Assembly: GCF_005281615.1 (NCBI RefSeq)
Contig: NZ_SZZM01000001.1
Location: 272 to 64,271 of the forward strand
Direction: 5' to 3'
Source: Rhodoligotrophos defluvii
Lineage (GTDB): Bacteria; Pseudomonadota; Alphaproteobacteria; Rhizobiales; Im1
Length of the DNA stretch: 64,000 bases
Shown here: positions 1 to 8,967 of the stretch, piece after piece
Numbering within the stretch: position 1 is the first letter of the stretch
How the letters are laid out: each line of letters begins with the position of its first letter
Program-made: the position numbers and the translations under genes
Notes under the pieces: model-generated
Seen by the model: only the letters and a program-made list of their open reading frames with translations
Told to the model about the DNA's origin: nothing
Databases searched by the model: none

Positions 1-1
1 C

Positions 2-589
2 CCCTTCACATCAGCCAAGCGCAGCTTCGGCATCGAGGAGGAATGGTTCTCCACCAAGGCCAGCTACACCATGGCCGCCATCCACGGCTCGATCGGCGCA
101 GGCTACTGGCTCCCCGCCGGCCACAGCGCCATCCTCACCCCCTTCGTCGAGATCAACGGCCTCTATCTCTACCGGCCCAAGGTCGAGGAGAAGGGCGCCG
201 GCAATGCCGGCCTCGACGTCCATGCCGAGAGCATCGCCTCCGCCGAGGCGGTCGTCGGCCTCAGCCTGCAGGGCCATATCGCCAGCCTTGTCCCCGCCGA
301 CACCGGCTCACTCTTCGCCGATCTCGCCCTGCGGCCCGAACTCATGCTCTCCTATGGCCGCGGCTTCGGCGACATCGACGACACCGTCGCCTCCGCCTTC
401 CTCGGCGCCAAGGGCCTCACCTTCCAAACCGAGGGCGCCAAGCTGGGCAAGGACCGCTTCCGCGCCAACCTGGCGCTCGCCGCCGAGGCCCCCCAAGCCC
501 CCGTCACCTTCGCCATCGGCTACGGCTTCGAATACGCCTCGCGCCAGACAAACCACTATCTCTCCCTCTCAGGCCAAATCCAATGGTGA
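2..589 (+). CDS. Autotransporter outer-membrane beta-barrel, C-terminal part
   Basis: The reading frame is open from the left window edge and stops at a TGA at 587-589, so only the last 195 residues or so are present. The protein alternates short hydrophobic and polar strands with Gly/Ala-rich turns and ends in Gln-Trp. A terminal aromatic residue on the last strand is the usual signal for barrel insertion by the BAM complex. The phrases 'LTPFVEINGLYLY' and 'ELMLSYGRGFGD' fit type V autotransporter translocator domains. The passenger domain lies outside the window, so the function of the full protein is unknown. The ATG at 71 is inside the frame and is not the likely start. Confidence 0.7.
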   Translation, partial: PFTSAKRSFGIEEEWFSTKASYTMAAIHGSIGAGYWLPAGHSAILTPFVEINGLYLYRPKVEEKGAGNAGLDVHAESIASAEAVVGLSLQGHIASLVPADTGSLFADLALRPELMLSYGRGFGDIDDTVASAFLGAKGLTFQTEGAKLGKDRFRANLALAAEAPQAPVTFAIGYGFEYASRQTNHYLSLSGQIQW

Positions 590-1300
590 GCCAAGCCAAC
601 GCGCCAACGCCCTCCCTGCGAGCGTAAACCTCGAGGGCCCGCCACCCAGCACGCCCGAGTCAGTCTATGTTCCGTCCCTCGATGAGCATGAAACGAAAAC
701 AATGGATGGCAAAGCCAACGAGGATCAGGTGCCCGCCAGCAATTCGCCCGCCGCTATGCAAAGCCGGAACAGCGCTGCAGGCGTTCACTCCCGGTGAGGT
801 TAACGGCTGGGCGGGCAAGGACCTATACCTTCAGATCGGCCCGCGAAGGCTTTCCTTCACGTCGGAGACGTTCATTCTCTCCTTCTCACTGCCACATTTC
901 CATTTTCACGCCGTCACCTCATAGAACATCCTGCGATCACGGGGCGTGCCGCTCGGTAAACGTGATTACGAGGTTCGGCTACGCACTAGATCACCCCAAG
1001 ATTAAAATCCTCAATGCGACGACCGGATCGCCACCAGCCAAACAATCCAATCATTTGCCGTTTATGGTCACAGCCTAGCAGCCTCTGCACCTCTCGCGGG
1101 TTCAATGCCAAACCCCTGGGTCGGCGACATCGATTTACCACGGAATCAATAAACTAAGCGCCAAAAAGCATTGCACTACTACACGCACGCTTAATTCATG
1201 GGATCTACGTTCTCACTCGTGATGTCGGACGCTGCTAGTGCCTAGCGGCGGCTGAATGTGCAGGGGCCACATTCTCGGCAGCCTAGCCGGAGTAGGTGCC
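590..1300. other. Intergenic stretch, no gene seen
   Basis: About 700 bases between the autotransporter end and arcD. Open frames here are short and have Ser/Arg-rich, low-complexity translations typical of non-coding GC-rich DNA. I looked for an FNR/ANR-type box (TTGAT-N4-ATCAA), which would fit arginine deiminase regulation, and found none. The last 150 bases are somewhat AT-richer and probably hold the arcD promoter. Confidence 0.5.
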
Positions 1301-2740
1301 ATGACAGCCGGTGGCTCTACGCAAAAGCTTTCTCTCCTAGCCCTGACTGCGATGGTCGTCGGTTCCATGATTGGAGCCGGTATTTTTTCGCTCCCACGGA
1401 CTTTTGGCATCGCAACCGGCCCTTTCGGGGCAATCATCGCGTGGTGCATAGCAGGCACCGGGATGTACTTGCTCGCCCGCGTCTTCCAGACGCTCGCCGC
1501 ACGAAAGCCTGAGCTTGATGCTGGCGTGTTTGCCTACGCTAGGGCGGGCTTCGGGGACTATCCAGGCTTTTTGTCGGCTTTCGGCTACTGGATCGGCAGT
1601 TGTATCGGCAATGTCTCCTACTGGGTCCTCATCAAATCAACCCTTGGAGCCTTTTTCCCCGTGTTCGGTGATGGCAATACCGCAACCGCGATCATCGTCG
1701 CTTCCATCGGTATCTGGCTCTTCCACTTCATGATCCTGAGAGGGGTCCAGCAGGCGGCGTTCATCAACACGATTGTAACGATCGCGAAAATCGTCCCTAT
1801 CCTGGTGTTCATCGCGATCCTGATTTTCGCCTTCAAGGCTGATCTCTTCCGGACGAATTTCTGGGGCGGCGGCGGCATGCCGGAAACCAGCCTCTTTGAG
1901 CAAATTCGTGCAACTATGCTGGTCACCGTCTTCGTTTTCCTCGGCATTGAAGGCGCAAGCGTCTACTCTCGCTATGCGCAGAAGCGCTCCCATGTCGGCC
2001 TCGCGACGATTTCCGGCTTTCTTAGCGTCACCACCCTAATGGTCCTGGTGACGCTCTTGCCATATGCGGTCCTGGAGCGTGCGGATATCGCAGAGATGCG
2101 GCAGCCCTCAATGGCAACGGTGCTCGAAGCTGTCGTCGGACCTTGGGGCTCCGTTTTTGTGAGCGCCGGGCTGATCGTCTCTGTGCTTGGCGCCTATCTG
2201 GCCTGGTCGCTGATCTGCGCGGAAGTGCTGTTCGCAGCAGCTCGCTCGAAAGATATGCCTAAGATTTTCGCCACGGAGAACTCAAACAAGGTGCCTGCGA
2301 CCGCATTGTGGGCGACCAACATCATTGTGCAAATCCTTGTTGTCAGCACCTACTGGTCGAATGACGCATTCGCGCTGATGCTCAACCTGACAAGCGTGAT
2401 GGCACTCATCCCGTTTTTCTTTGTGGCTGCTTACGGCGTACTGCTCGTCGGCCGCGGACAGACCTACGAGCTCGATCCGCAGGCGCGAAGGCGCGACCTC
2501 ATCATCGCCGGCCTCGCCCTTTTCTACACTGTCTTCCTGGTCTTTGCAGGAGGTCTGAAATTCCTCCTGCTCTCGGCCATTCTGTATGGCCCCGGATCAC
2601 TCCTCTATTTCTGGGCGCGTCGCGAACAGGGACAAGGCGTGTTCTTTACCCGGCCGATCGACTGGCTGCTGTTCGGTGCTGCGATTGTCGGTTGCGTTGC
2701 GGGTATTTACGGCCTTGCGACAGGTCGAATCACAGTCTGA
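1301..2740 (+). CDS. arcD: Basic amino acid antiporter (arginine:ornithine type, APC superfamily)
   Basis: A very hydrophobic protein of 479 residues with about 12-13 membrane segments. The N-terminal segment contains 'GSMIGAGIFSLP', the glycine-rich helix-1 substrate motif of the APC amino acid transporters, and the sequence most resembles the basic amino acid/polyamine antiporter group that includes ArcD. The frame is open 45 bases further upstream, but the ATG at 1301 follows a GGAG-like ribosome site and puts the usual short N-tail before helix 1. It lies 12 bases before an arginine deiminase gene, so exchange of arginine for ornithine or citrulline is the likely role. Substrate specificity is inferred from that neighbour. 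Confidence 0.88.
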   Translation: MTAGGSTQKLSLLALTAMVVGSMIGAGIFSLPRTFGIATGPFGAIIAWCIAGTGMYLLARVFQTLAARKPELDAGVFAYARAGFGDYPGFLSAFGYWIGSCIGNVSYWVLIKSTLGAFFPVFGDGNTATAIIVASIGIWLFHFMILRGVQQAAFINTIVTIAKIVPILVFIAILIFAFKADLFRTNFWGGGGMPETSLFEQIRATMLVTVFVFLGIEGASVYSRYAQKRSHVGLATISGFLSVTTLMVLVTLLPYAVLERADIAEMRQPSMATVLEAVVGPWGSVFVSAGLIVSVLGAYLAWSLICAEVLFAAARSKDMPKIFATENSNKVPATALWATNIIVQILVVSTYWSNDAFALMLNLTSVMALIPFFFVAAYGVLLVGRGQTYELDPQARRRDLIIAGLALFYTVFLVFAGGLKFLLLSAILYGPGSLLYFWARREQGQGVFFTRPIDWLLFGAAIVGCVAGIYGLATGRITV

Positions 2741-2752
2741 CAGGAGAGTGCT

Positions 2753-4000
2753 ATGGCCACTCAAGCCTCAGCCTTTGGTGTTTATTCGGAAGTCGGGCAG
2801 TTGCGTAAGGTGATGGTCTGCGCGCCCGCCAGAGCCCATGAGCGGCTGACGCCCAGCAACTGCGATGCTCTCCTGTTCGATGATGTCCTGTGGGTCGACA
2901 ATGCCAAACGCGACCATTTCGACTTCGTTCAGAAGATGCGGTCCCGCGGCATTGACGTGGTCGAGATGCATAATCTTCTGACGGAGACGGTCGCGATCCC
3001 GGAAGCGAAGAAATGGATCCTGGATAATCAGATCGTCCCAAACCAGGTCGGGCTCGAACTTGTGAACGAGGTGCGCAGCTACCTCGAAGGTCTGCTGGAC
3101 CGGCAACTCGCGGAGACGTTGATCGGCGGCCTGTCGACATACGATTTCCCGGAAACCCGTAGCAGCGACCTGTTCAAGCTGGTCCGGGATGGTGCGGGGG
3201 TCAGCGACTATCTGCTGCCACCGCTGCCGAACACGATCTTCACGCGTGACACGAGCTGCTGGATCTATGGCGGCTGCACGCTCAATCCGCTCTATTGGCC
3301 TGCGCGACACGAGGAGACGATCCTGGTTGCGGCGATCTATCGGTTTCATCCAGACTTCGCCGGCAAGGTCGCTGTGTGGTGGGGCGACCCAACAGCCGAT
3401 CACGGCCTTGCGACGCTCGAAGGCGGAGACGTCATGCCGATCGGCAAAGGCAATGTCCTGATCGGTATGAGCGAGCGTACTTCGCGCCAGGCCATCGGGC
3501 AGCTCGCGGCGACGTTGTTCAAGCAGGGTGTGGCTGAGCGCGTCATTGTCGCCGCGATGCCGAAACTGCGGGCGGCGATGCACCTGGATACGGTGTTCAC
3601 CTTCGCGGATCGCGACTGCGTGCTCGTCTATCCGGATATCGTGGATACCATCCACACCTATTCCATTCGGCCAGCGAGCGTACCCAGCGGTATCGACGTG
3701 CGCAAAGACGACAAGTCGCTAGCCGATACGGTGGCGGAGGCGCTGGGGCTCAAAAAGATGCGCGTTGTCGAGATGGGCGGCACCAACTATCTGCGGGAGC
3801 GCTCGCAGTGGGATAGCGGGGCAAACCTGGTCTGCGCCTCACCGGGCGTGGTCTTCGCCTATGACCGCAACGTCTACACGAATACGCTGCTGCGCAAGCA
3901 GGGCATTGAAGTCATCACCATTTCGGGCGCCGAGCTCGGCCGCGGCCGCGGCGGCGGCCATTGCATGACCTGCCCGATCATCCGTGATCCGGCAGACTAG
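2753..4000 (+). CDS. arcA: Arginine deiminase
   Basis: 415 residues, the usual length. The enzyme hydrolyses L-arginine to citrulline and ammonia in the cytoplasm. Visible family motifs are 'FTRDTS' (substrate Asp region), 'MHLDTVFTF' containing the catalytic His, and the C-terminal '[10 protein letters not shown]', where the first Cys (about residue 404) is the nucleophile. Start ATG follows an AGGAGAG ribosome site. It is co-transcribed with the antiporter upstream. The usual partners arcB (ornithine carbamoyltransferase) and arcC (carbamate kinase) are not in the window, so ATP production by the full ADI route is not supported here; ammonia production and acid tolerance or arginine use remain possible. 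Confidence 0.95.
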   Translation: MATQASAFGVYSEVGQLRKVMVCAPARAHERLTPSNCDALLFDDVLWVDNAKRDHFDFVQKMRSRGIDVVEMHNLLTETVAIPEAKKWILDNQIVPNQVGLELVNEVRSYLEGLLDRQLAETLIGGLSTYDFPETRSSDLFKLVRDGAGVSDYLLPPLPNTIFTRDTSCWIYGGCTLNPLYWPARHEETILVAAIYRFHPDFAGKVAVWWGDPTADHGLATLEGGDVMPIGKGNVLIGMSERTSRQAIGQLAATLFKQGVAERVIVAAMPKLRAAMHLDTVFTFADRDCVLVYPDIVDTIHTYSIRPASVPSGIDVRKDDKSLADTVAEALGLKKMRVVEMGGTNYLRERSQWDSGANLVCASPGVVFAYDRNVYTNTLLRKQGIEVITISGAELGRGRGGGHCMTCPIIRDPAD

Positions 4001-4090
4001 ATAGGCTTGCCAATAACAGGGAACCTCGTTTCCGTCGCGCCATTGAATCCACATGGACGGACGTGCGGATGTGACTAAGGCACTGGACCC

Positions 4091-4572
4091 TTGAAATTCC
4101 TCACCGATCTCTATGCCAGCGAGATCAATTGGGGCATCTCCACCTTTGCTCTTGCGGCTATCGGGCGTGGCTCGGCGACGGGCTCAACGGATACGAGGGT
4201 GAAGGGGAGTTTCAGGATCTCACCGACGCCATAGTTTTCCTGGCCCGTGAGGCGGTCCGGCGCTATCCCGATAGCCCGTTCGCAGAGAAATACGCAGAGC
4301 TGGCCTCCGGCCGCACCCCGGTGCGTGCGTCCGCTCATCCAAAAAGCTTTTTCGGGAGCGCAAATAAGGGCCCGGGCTCGGAGCCGCCATCACTCGACGC
4401 GCCGGGCGTCGACATTGTGGCCGAGGACCTGCATGGCCTCGATCACTTTCTAGAGCAGCAGAAGAAGCGGCACAATGGCAAAGCCCGGGTTGATCGCGGG
4501 TCCATCGTCGGACATGGGTATGAAGCCAATCTGATCATCGGCCGTTCAGATCATCGAGAGCTGGGCGCATAG
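4091..4572 (+). pseudogene. Small unknown protein gene, apparently frameshifted
   Basis: From a TTG at 4091 one frame reads 'LKFLTDLYASEINWGISTF' and then degrades to a stop near 4232. The +1-shifted frame, open from 4129, carries a plausible continuation 'GYRAWLGDGLNGYEGEGEF' followed by 'DAIVFLAREAVRRYPDSPFAEKY'. Together they read like one small soluble protein interrupted by a one-base indel near 4150. The C-terminal part runs to a stop at 4572 and overlaps the convergent response regulator by 27 bases. I do not recognise a named family. A sequencing error is as likely as true decay, and the joined reading is inference. Confidence 0.4.
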
Positions 4573-4923
4573 ATCTCCTACTGCATCGAGCACTTTGCGT
4601 GTGTCTGCCGGCTTCTGCAGGCAGGGAACGCTTGCGAGATCCGCAGGAATGACAGTTGCGTCGTAGCCCGTCAGGAGCACGACTTTCACGCCTCGGGCCA
4701 TCAGGGTTCGGGCGGGTTCGAAGGTCGGTCCATCGCCCAGGTTGAGGTCCACGAGAGCGCAATCCACCTTACGAGCCTCAAGTGCCGCAGCAACGGCGGT
4801 GGCGTTCCCGAAAGGCCCTATGACCTCAGCGCCAGCATCTTCAAGCGTCTGGCGCATGTCGTCGGCCAATAGGAAATTGTCCTCTATGATGAGTACGCTA
4901 CAGCCCTGCAAGCCAGCCTTCAT
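4546..4923 (-). CDS. Single-domain response regulator
   Basis: 125 residues forming one receiver domain: acidic pair in 'LIIEDNF' near residue 14, phosphoacceptor Asp59 in 'ALVDLNLGDG', conserved Thr in 'VVLLTGYD' and Lys in 'CLQKPAD'. There is no output domain. The ATG at 4923 is chosen because it has a GAGGCGAGG ribosome site and places the receiver at the N-terminus; an upstream extension of the frame would run into the kinase gene. It lies 10 bases downstream of the HWE kinase on the same strand, so the kinase is its likely phosphodonor. This FixJ/Spo0F-like layout with an HWE kinase is common in Rhizobiales. Confidence 0.9.
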   Translation of the reverse strand: MKAGLQGCSVLIIEDNFLLADDMRQTLEDAGAEVIGPFGNATAVAAALEARKVDCALVDLNLGDGPTFEPARTLMARGVKVVLLTGYDATVIPADLASVPCLQKPADTRKVLDAVGDLCAQLSMI

Positions 4924-4933
4924 CCTCGCCTCG

Positions 4934-6475
4934 TTATGCTCTGCCTTGATCGAAGAACGTCGGCGGTTCTGTCTCCAGGGTGCTCCCACCGGGCACGATC
5001 GGAAAAGCGATCGTGCAGCAAATCCCATCAGGTCGGCGCTCGATTTGACCGCGGCCGTTTAGTTCGTATGGAACCCTGAGTGTAATCAGTTCAGTGCCAA
5101 AGCCCTTTCGAGGCGCCGGGCCAGGAGCAATTTGTACCCCTCGTTCTCGCCACGCGAATTCAAGCCAGTCTGCCTCAGCTTCTCTGCTGATTTGCCAACG
5201 GATTTCGAGCTGTCCTGCCTCACGACCAAGTGCTCCATACTTGATTGAGTTCGTCGCGAGTTCGTGCACGGCCAGGGTCAGGACCTCGGCGGCCTTGGCT
5301 GTGAGATGAACGGCTGGCCCATCAAGGCTTACACGGCCCTCCTCAAAAGGATGTGCTGCAAGCTCCTCTTGCACCAGCCCGCGCAGATCGACACCCGCGC
5401 CTGCGCTACGGGTCAGGAGAGCTTGGGTGCGCGCCATCGCGGCGATCCGACCGTCCAGCTCGACCCGAAACTCGGCCACGGTCCCCGGGTCTCGTCCACG
5501 GTTTACGAGCGATCGCACCATCGCAAGCACATTGCGCACCCGATGCTGCAGCTCGGCCAGGAGAACGCCTTGCCTTTCCTCGTGACGCCTGCGCTCGGTC
5601 ACGTCCTGGCCGATCTTTATGAAGCCCCGCAAAGTTCCGTCCGGCCATTGCAAGCGAACGACTTGGCCTTCGATGAAAACGCGTGAGCCGTCCCGGCGAA
5701 GGTGCCAGCGTACGTTCGGCGCCGTACCATTCTGCTTCGCCTCCTCGATTTCCTTGGCCGGTAGGCCTGCTGCCTGGTCCTCGGGTGTGAATATCACTGC
5801 ACCAGGCTTTCCAATGATCTCCTCCGCACTCCACCCGAAGATCGCCGCTGCCCCAGGAAACCAGTCGGTGATGATGTCGTCGGCATCCGACATAAAGATC
5901 GCGTAGTCTCGAGCATTCTCGACAATAAGACGGAACCGCGCTGATGCGTGATCCAGCTCATCAGCCTGCCGGAGACGGTCTATGAGGGGGCCCAGCACTG
6001 ACGCGTAGGTTCGCAGGAACTGAATATCTTCGTCGCCAAAATCGCGCGGTCGGCGTGCATCTACTTGCAGCACACCGTAAGGCTCGCCACCAGGAAGGAA
6101 GATCGGCACGTTTACGATCGCAACGACGCCGTGGTCCGTCATGAATTGCGGAAATTCGAAACGCTTCTCCTCTTCTATGTTCCCGGTGACCACCGGCTTT
6201 GAGTGCTCGATGGCATAGGCTTCTGAGGAGCCTGGATCCAATGTAAAGCGCGCATGCCCGACCACGCCCTCATTCCAGCCGATGCCCGCCCGGACCAGCC
6301 CCGTATTGCGATCCCGCTCTATTTCGACAACCTTCGCGAGATCCGTTCCAAGTGCGTCAGCAATGAGCCGGCAGCCTTCGGTTAAAATCGCCTGCAGGTC
6401 ATCGCAGCGAAGCACAAAATCTCCAAACTGCGCCAACGCACCTTGGCGCTTAATAAGTTCCTCGCGATCGACCAT
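4934..6475 (-). CDS. GAF-PAS sensor histidine kinase, HWE family
   Basis: 513 residues, no membrane segments. Order: GAF domain about 15-165, PAS domain about 175-295 with a PAC-like end ('GFIKIGQDVTERRRHEE'), then an HWE-type dimerization and kinase domain. The phosphorylated His is H311 in 'LAELQHRVRNVLAMV', the N-box is 'HELATNSIKYGAL', and a Trp-x-Glu ('FAWRE') follows; the His in the N-box and the WxE define the HWE family. The GAF part may bind a tetrapyrrole or small ligand, but the Cys expected for a bilin-binding phytochrome is not evident. It is transcribed into the response regulator gene just downstream. Confidence 0.93.
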   Translation of the reverse strand: MVDREELIKRQGALAQFGDFVLRCDDLQAILTEGCRLIADALGTDLAKVVEIERDRNTGLVRAGIGWNEGVVGHARFTLDPGSSEAYAIEHSKPVVTGNIEEEKRFEFPQFMTDHGVVAIVNVPIFLPGGEPYGVLQVDARRPRDFGDEDIQFLRTYASVLGPLIDRLRQADELDHASARFRLIVENARDYAIFMSDADDIITDWFPGAAAIFGWSAEEIIGKPGAVIFTPEDQAAGLPAKEIEEAKQNGTAPNVRWHLRRDGSRVFIEGQVVRLQWPDGTLRGFIKIGQDVTERRRHEERQGVLLAELQHRVRNVLAMVRSLVNRGRDPGTVAEFRVELDGRIAAMARTQALLTRSAGAGVDLRGLVQEELAAHPFEEGRVSLDGPAVHLTAKAAEVLTLAVHELATNSIKYGALGREAGQLEIRWQISREAEADWLEFAWRERGVQIAPGPAPRKGFGTELITLRVPYELNGRGQIERRPDGICCTIAFPIVPGGSTLETEPPTFFDQGRA

Positions 6476-6653
6476 TCGCTGGAGGCCCGTTGCTGCGTCT
6501 CCTCAAGCAGTGTTAACGCACACAGCGCTCAATAGTGCCGTTTGGATCAATGACACCTTATGGCGCTGCTCTGGAAAATTGCTGGTGCCGCGCCTAGGGC
6601 CCCTACATCACTCCTTCCCGCATCTCAGGAACAAATCCTCACACCTTCTGGTT

Positions 6654-6815
6654 TAGCTGGAGCGGCGGAGTGTTTCGCCTTAAGTCCTGCGGGTTGATCC
6701 CGAGGTTCATTCCAAAGCCGCCATAGCCGCGGAATTTGCGGGCAAGAGCCTCAATCAGTGGGGCGAAGAGGTGCTTGCTAGGGCGGCCGACAAAGCGGTC
6801 GGCAGCTGATTTCAT
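6654..6815 (-). CDS. Short unknown ORF overlapping the DUF2460 remnant
   Basis: A 53-residue frame starting with ATG that overlaps the stop codon of the DUF2460 remnant as CTATGA. The product is basic and contains 'FRGYGGFGMNLGINPQDLRR'. In gene transfer agents and related phages the gene after the DUF2460 gene is a DUF2163 tail protein, but this sequence does not look like one. It may be a rebuilt remnant. Support is only the tight ATGA-type overlap and a peptide that is not low-complexity. Confidence 0.3.
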
Positions 6816-7190
6816 AGCCTGATCTCGACAATCGGGATGTTGGGGATCTCGCCGGCCTCGAAAGTAGCAAGGTTGATCTGGATCAGGTCAGTGTCGAACC
6901 GCACCGGCACATCGAACGCAAAGCCGCGGTGATCGCCGCGCCTAGCGCTGGCGGCACCGCAAGAGTTACTACGCCGGTTGTGTCGTCCACCGTGAAGTCG
7001 GCACCGGCCGTAAGTTGGATACCGTTGGTCGCCACCTGCATGCTGGCCGCGAGCGCTTTCTGACCTCGCGCACGCCGGTGGGGCCGACCCGCAAACTGCG
7101 CGGGAGCATTCGGGTCTCGACCACCCTGAAGGAAACCCAGCGTCGCGCCCACGAGATGAAAGGTGAAGGACGCTTCAACCATGGCGGTGC
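6812..7190 (-). pseudogene. DUF2460 phage/GTA tail protein remnant, frameshifted
   Basis: Read on the minus strand, the last part 'FDVPVRFDTDLIQINLATF' followed by 'EAGEIPNIPIVEIRL' and a stop is the typical C-terminus of DUF2460 (TIGR02217) proteins of gene transfer agents and siphophages. In a different frame just upstream are 'LTAGADFTVDDTTGVVTLAV' and 'PPALGAAITA', which precede that end in intact homologues. Further upstream 'FTFHLVG...GGRDPN' resembles the 'FQLVKTYG' region in yet another register. At least two frameshifts are therefore present and the N-terminal half is missing, so the gene is dead. No other tail genes lie next to it. Confidence 0.7.
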
Positions 7191-7292
7191 TCCGCAGCGG
7201 ATGAGTCATGTCGTCATCCCGACACTCGCAATGTAAGGAAGTCGGAATGCAGGCGGGCATGAACGCGACGGCGTGTTAGCCGTGGAGGTGTT

Positions 7293-7550
7293 GTGAGTCT
7301 CTCGAAAACGGCAAGGCGGTATAGAAACTGTTTATTTTGGCTGCAGCCGTTTCCGGTATTCTGGCCGGTCAGCGTTCCGCCGTACCTTATTTTGATGGGA
7401 TTCTTTTCGTCGATCATTTTCGGGGTATTCGGATACCAGCTGAGATGCCCGAACTGCAGCCATCCAGTTTTTAAGACGTTCCGATGGGTTGGGCTGGACG
7501 TCGTTTGTTTCCTCACGGTGCAGAAAATGCGGGAGCGAGATTTGAGGTAG
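7293..7550 (+). CDS. Small membrane protein with a CxxC pair, unknown
   Basis: 85 residues. A GTG start at 7293 sits four bases after a strong GGAGG site. After a basic N-tail the protein has one or two hydrophobic stretches (about residues 14-47), then 'LRCPNCSHPVFK', a single Cys-x2-Cys knuckle resembling half of a zinc ribbon, and a charged C-terminus. Base composition is lower in GC than in the flanking genes. I do not recognise a family. The good ribosome site and the ordered hydrophobic-then-CxxC layout argue for a real gene in an otherwise decayed stretch. Confidence 0.5.
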   Translation: MSLSKTARRYRNCLFWLQPFPVFWPVSVPPYLILMGFFSSIIFGVFGYQLRCPNCSHPVFKTFRWVGLDVVCFLTVQKMRERDLR

Positions 7551-7732
7551 GTTCTGGAAGTTGCCGCTAGTCGCAGTAAGGTAATGTCGGTTACGCGCCC
7601 CTATTCCCTCCAGTCAGCCAGTGAAACGTCGACCCTTAAGGTGCCACAATCGGATTATTCACACGAGCGATCGCAGAACTATCAATGCTATTTTCGGCGG
7701 GGCCAGCCGACGGGGAGTTCAGCAGAGCGCGA

Positions 7733-8965
7733 TCAACGTTCGGCGATCGTAGAATTCGCCATCCATCCGACCGTATTCTCGTTTACCCGGACACGACTCC
7801 ATGCTCCCTTGGCTTCCATTATTGAGACCTCGGTCCCTTTTGGGACAACCGTAACTACGGCGAATTTGGTGCCAGGTCCTTCGCGCAGATTCACGGCGGT
7901 CTTCGTGTAGCGTATCGCCTGTTCCGTTTCTTGCTTAGTGATCGCCTCCGATCGAAACACGTCAGTTGCCACGACCGTCGTCACTTGAGGCATAAGATCG
8001 GCCCGGTTTTCTTCGCTCAGGGCCACACCGTTCTCTGCTGCGGTTAGCGTGTCGGATTGTTCCTCAACTAAGGCAGGTGGCAATCCAGTATCCGCCTTCT
8101 TGCTGTCGGATCCGAAGACGGTTGTAAGGACTGGAATGCTCACAAGCACGCCCAAAACCGTCAATAATGCGGCCCTGAGGGGGCTGCGGTTCCTCTCGGT
8201 TGCCGTAGCGGGAGCAACATCCACGGCATTGCCCGTAGGTGCGGATGGCAACCCGACCGTGCGTTCCCGCGGCAGCGTCGCAAGCATCCGGCACCCATTC
8301 ACGAAAGCCGCAGCCACCCCGGTCCTGGAAAACTCGACAAGCTCGTTAAGGCCACTGTTGCTCGTGAGATGCATCGCCTCGTATAGGCAGATCGGGATCT
8401 GTCTGTTGTCCTTGAAGCGTCGGTCGGGTCCGCCGCTTTTGTTAGGATGTTTCCAGGTATGACCTACGATCTTAGCGTCGCTCGGCACACGTTCGGTCTC
8501 GATGAACGCGGAATCCTGCCACCGCACATTTAGTTCAGCGTAATTCACCGCCCCTATTCGGCTTCCGTGCTGCACGAGCACAATATCGGGCATAAAGAAC
8601 ATGACCTGCTTGCCCATATGCAGGGCAGGAGGGATCACGTTGCTCTTGATTACTGCCGGCAGATTATAGGCGAGGGTGGTCACCTTTCTGTTTACGAGGT
8701 GTGAAGCTCCCGCGTTGCGCTTCCACGCCATGAGGCTCTGGACTGCGCCGCCGGATTCGATATGCCATTTGGCGGCACACCCCATTAAACCGTCGAACCC
8801 TTCTACGAGGCGACCAAAAGCGATCTCTGCGTCCCCTTCGAGGTCATAGTAGAGCACTGTGGTCCTGCGATAGGAGTCTAGCCACTTGCCGATCGCCCCC
8901 GCTGGTAGCGCAACGGTTGACGGCTCTCTATTTGATCGGCTGAAGGCCGAACGCGCGCCGATCAA
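7733..8965 (-). CDS. DUF4236-relative without the DUF4236 head, with SH3 tail
   Basis: About 410 residues. Residues about 25-205 resemble the conserved middle of long DUF4236-domain proteins ('VLYYDLEGDAEIAF', 'WKRNAGASHLV', 'GPDRRFKDNRQIPICLYEAM'). The Arg-rich beta repeats of DUF4236 itself, expected at the N-terminus, are absent. A Pro-rich linker and a single membrane helix (about 248-270) follow, then a bacterial SH3 domain at the C-terminus ('AVNLREGPGTKFAVVTVVPK', 'VGWMAN'). The SH3 part would be periplasmic and could bind peptidoglycan. A TTG at 8965 just past the doxX stop is preferred, because ATG starts at 9025-9040 would lie inside doxX. The function is unknown. Confidence 0.65.
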   Translation of the reverse strand: MIGARSAFSRSNREPSTVALPAGAIGKWLDSYRRTTVLYYDLEGDAEIAFGRLVEGFDGLMGCAAKWHIESGGAVQSLMAWKRNAGASHLVNRKVTTLAYNLPAVIKSNVIPPALHMGKQVMFFMPDIVLVQHGSRIGAVNYAELNVRWQDSAFIETERVPSDAKIVGHTWKHPNKSGGPDRRFKDNRQIPICLYEAMHLTSNSGLNELVEFSRTGVAAAFVNGCRMLATLPRERTVGLPSAPTGNAVDVAPATATERNRSPLRAALLTVLGVLVSIPVLTTVFGSDSKKADTGLPPALVEEQSDTLTAAENGVALSEENRADLMPQVTTVVATDVFRSEAITKQETEQAIRYTKTAVNLREGPGTKFAVVTVVPKGTEVSIMEAKGAWSRVRVNENTVGWMANSTIAER

Positions 8966-8967
8966 AT
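8930..8967. repeat. Perfect 11-bp inverted repeat at the doxX end
   Basis: Arms ATTTGATCGGC (8930-8940) and GCCGATCAAAT (8957-8967) are separated by 16 bases. The right arm covers the last base of the doxX stop codon and the putative TTG start of the next gene. There is no T-tract after the stem on either strand, so it is not a standard rho-independent terminator. It could be an operator, an mRNA-stabilising hairpin or an attenuator that controls entry into the downstream gene. Confidence 0.6.

Noticed and set aside
1128-1200. Possible FNR/ANR box before arcD
   Set aside because: The bases around CGATTTACC...GGAATCAAT do not match TTGAT-N4-ATCAA in spacing or sequence.
8930-8967. Rho-independent terminator after doxX
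   Set aside because: The hairpin is real but no T-run follows on either strand, so it is listed as an inverted repeat only.
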